Shown: in pieces, positions 62,993 to 64,000 of the stretch
How the letters are laid out: each line of letters starts with the position of its first letter
Position numbering within the stretch: the stretch's first letter is position 1
DNA from: Natronomonas salsuginis
Lineage (GTDB): Archaea > Halobacteriota > Halobacteria > Halobacteriales > Haloarculaceae
NCBI RefSeq assembly: GCF_005239135.1
Contig: NZ_QKNX01000002.1
Coordinates: 1 to 64,000, forward strand
Direction: 5' to 3'
DNA length: 64,000 nt
The notes under the pieces: model-generated
Seen by the model: the letters and a program-made list of their open reading frames with translations, nothing else
The model's database searches: none
Told to the model about the DNA's origin: nothing
Position numbers and translations under genes: made by a program

Positions 62993-63409
62993 TCACCGAC
63001 TCGGCAGCGCGACGACGGGCATCGTCCCCTCGGTGACGAGCCGCATCGAGGTGTCGCCGGAGAGCAGTCGGACGAGCCTGCCACCCTCCCGCGCGACGAA
63101 GACGAGCGCCGTCGCCTCGGCGCCCTCGGCGGTCTCGAACAGCGTCTCGACGACGTCCGTTCCGTAGGCCGTCTTCGTCTCCACGTCCGCGTTCTCGCCC
63201 AGCGTCTCCTCGACGATCCCGAGGATCTCCGCGGCGTCCTCCTCGCGCTTCGCCAGCGGTGCCTTGTCGATCCCCCCGCCCCCCTTCTCGATGACGTGTA
63301 CGGCGAGGACGCTCGACACCTCGTCGAGATGTGGTTCGAGCGCCGCACACGTCTGTTCGGCGTCGGCCTCCGTCGCGACGGGCATCACGATACGGGTCAG
63401 CAATGACAT
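62993..63409 (-). CDS. UspA-family stress protein
   Basis: A 138-residue UspA-type protein: RIVMPVATEADAEQTCAALEPH at the start and VFVAREGGRLVRLLSGDTSMRLV at the ATP-loop position, where the usual Gly-2x-Gly is altered to REGGRLVRLLSGD, so ATP binding is doubtful. First gene of a leftward operon with the two-domain UspA gene, 6 nt apart, and divergent from the APC permease. Confidence 0.85.
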   Translation of the reverse strand: MSLLTRIVMPVATEADAEQTCAALEPHLDEVSSVLAVHVIEKGGGGIDKAPLAKREEDAAEILGIVEETLGENADVETKTAYGTDVVETLFETAEGAEATALVFVAREGGRLVRLLSGDTSMRLVTEGTMPVVALPSR

Positions 63410-63626
63410 ACTAGATCTCGACGGCGGCGTTTCTTAAGTGGTGTGGCGTCGCGGGGGGTCGTCCACCCGACCGCTCGCATCGCCCGTTCATCACGATAAT
63501 ACGTCCGGGTTCGGTCGAAACGGTCGGATATAAACCGTCCGAGGCCGTTCCCCCGGTAATGACATCCTCCCGACGCGACGACTCAGAGCGTTCGTTGCGA
63601 AATTGTTGGCTCACTGGCACACGCCT

Positions 63627-64000
63627 ATGAGCGACGAGGAACTCGCGAAGGACCTTGGGCCGCTCGCCGCGCTCACGATCGGCGTGGGGACGATGATCGG
63701 CGCGGGCATCTTCGTGCTTCCCGGGACCGCGGTGCTTCGCGCCGGTCCGCTCGCCGCGCTCACCTTCGTTCTCGGCGGTATGATCGCCATCTTCACCGCT
63801 CTCTCGGCGTCGGAACTCGGCACCGCGATGCCGAAATCAGGCGGCGCGTACTTCTACATCAACAAGGCACTCGGCCCGCTGTTCGGCTCGATAAGCGGCT
63901 GGGCAAACTGGTTGGGACTGGCGTTCGCCTCCGCGTTCTACATGTACGGGCTCGGCGAGTACGTCAACACGCTCGTCGGCGCGTCCGCGCTGTCGGTCGG
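63627..64000 (+). CDS. APC-superfamily amino acid permease, 3'-truncated
   Basis: The frame is still open at the end of the window. The first 125 residues hold the family start LGPLAALTIGVGTMIGAGIF (TM1 with the G-x-G-x-x-I-G-x-G-I-F substrate motif), TM2 with FVLGGMIAIFTALSASELG, the PKSGGAYFYINKALGP loop and TM3. It imports amino acids or similar cations by coupled transport. It is divergent from two UspA genes; in Halobacteria related permeases often have C-terminal UspA domains, which here cannot be seen. Confidence 0.93.
   Translation, partial: MSDEELAKDLGPLAALTIGVGTMIGAGIFVLPGTAVLRAGPLAALTFVLGGMIAIFTALSASELGTAMPKSGGAYFYINKALGPLFGSISGWANWLGLAFASAFYMYGLGEYVNTLVGASALSV

Overview
The window is chromosomal DNA of a halophilic archaeon (class Halobacteria). 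Evidence: very GC-rich coding sequence, strongly acidic proteins, RNA polymerase split into B''/B' and A'/A'' genes, twin-arginine lipoproteins, a PGF-type C-terminal sorting signal, leaderless promoters with TATA boxes about 25 nt before the start codon, and a tRNA-Ala(CGC) of haloarchaeal type. Genus cannot be fixed from the sequence alone.

Layout. 1-21 kb is core: a 5'-truncated dihydrolipoamide dehydrogenase, prephenate dehydratase, the RNA polymerase operon rpoH-rpoB2-rpoB1-rpoA1-rpoA2-nusA, rpsL-rpsG, EF-2, EF-1alpha, rpsJ and tRNA-Ala. Metabolic genes are wedged into this translation cluster: a frameshifted flavin reductase, a PQQ-type sugar dehydrogenase lipoprotein, a HExxH protein, and an ACT-domain protein with homoserine dehydrogenase.

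21.1-36.1 kb is an integrative element of about 15 kb in the 3' end of tRNA-Ala, with a tyrosine integrase beside the right attachment site. It carries a small regulator with palindromic operators, a C2H2 zinc-finger protein, a helicase-like protein with a winged-helix tail, and a minus-strand operon encoding a DUF499/BrxC-PglY-type ATPase, a minimal PglZ-like protein, a DUF1156 (PglXI-type) DNA adenine methylase and an unrecognised 130-residue protein. This looks like a stripped-down BREX-like phage-defence module without the helicase/protease and small BREX subunits, and is the best candidate here for an undescribed system. Beside it is an AT-richer cassette of two small membrane proteins and a membrane-anchored coiled-coil protein.

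36.2-42 kb is accessory and partly decayed: extra partial attachment sites, a PsiE-family membrane protein, a UV-damage endonuclease, an orphan fumarate reductase/succinate dehydrogenase flavoprotein and an MmgE/PrpD remnant.

42-64 kb is ordinary haloarchaeal chromosome with notable islands: a FAH-family hydrolase, an MBL-fold protein, DUF99, family-4 uracil-DNA glycosylase, a stand-alone nitric oxide synthase oxygenase, HisH, a six-gene operon joining a phosphonate-type ABC transporter to a HAD phosphatase and a glycerol-3-phosphate-dehydrogenase-like flavoprotein, lrp/glnA, DUF309, an Azf-like glucose-6-phosphate dehydrogenase, a site-2 protease with CBS domains, a BtuF-like binding protein, and a stress group (three UspA proteins, MsrA) ending in a truncated APC permease.
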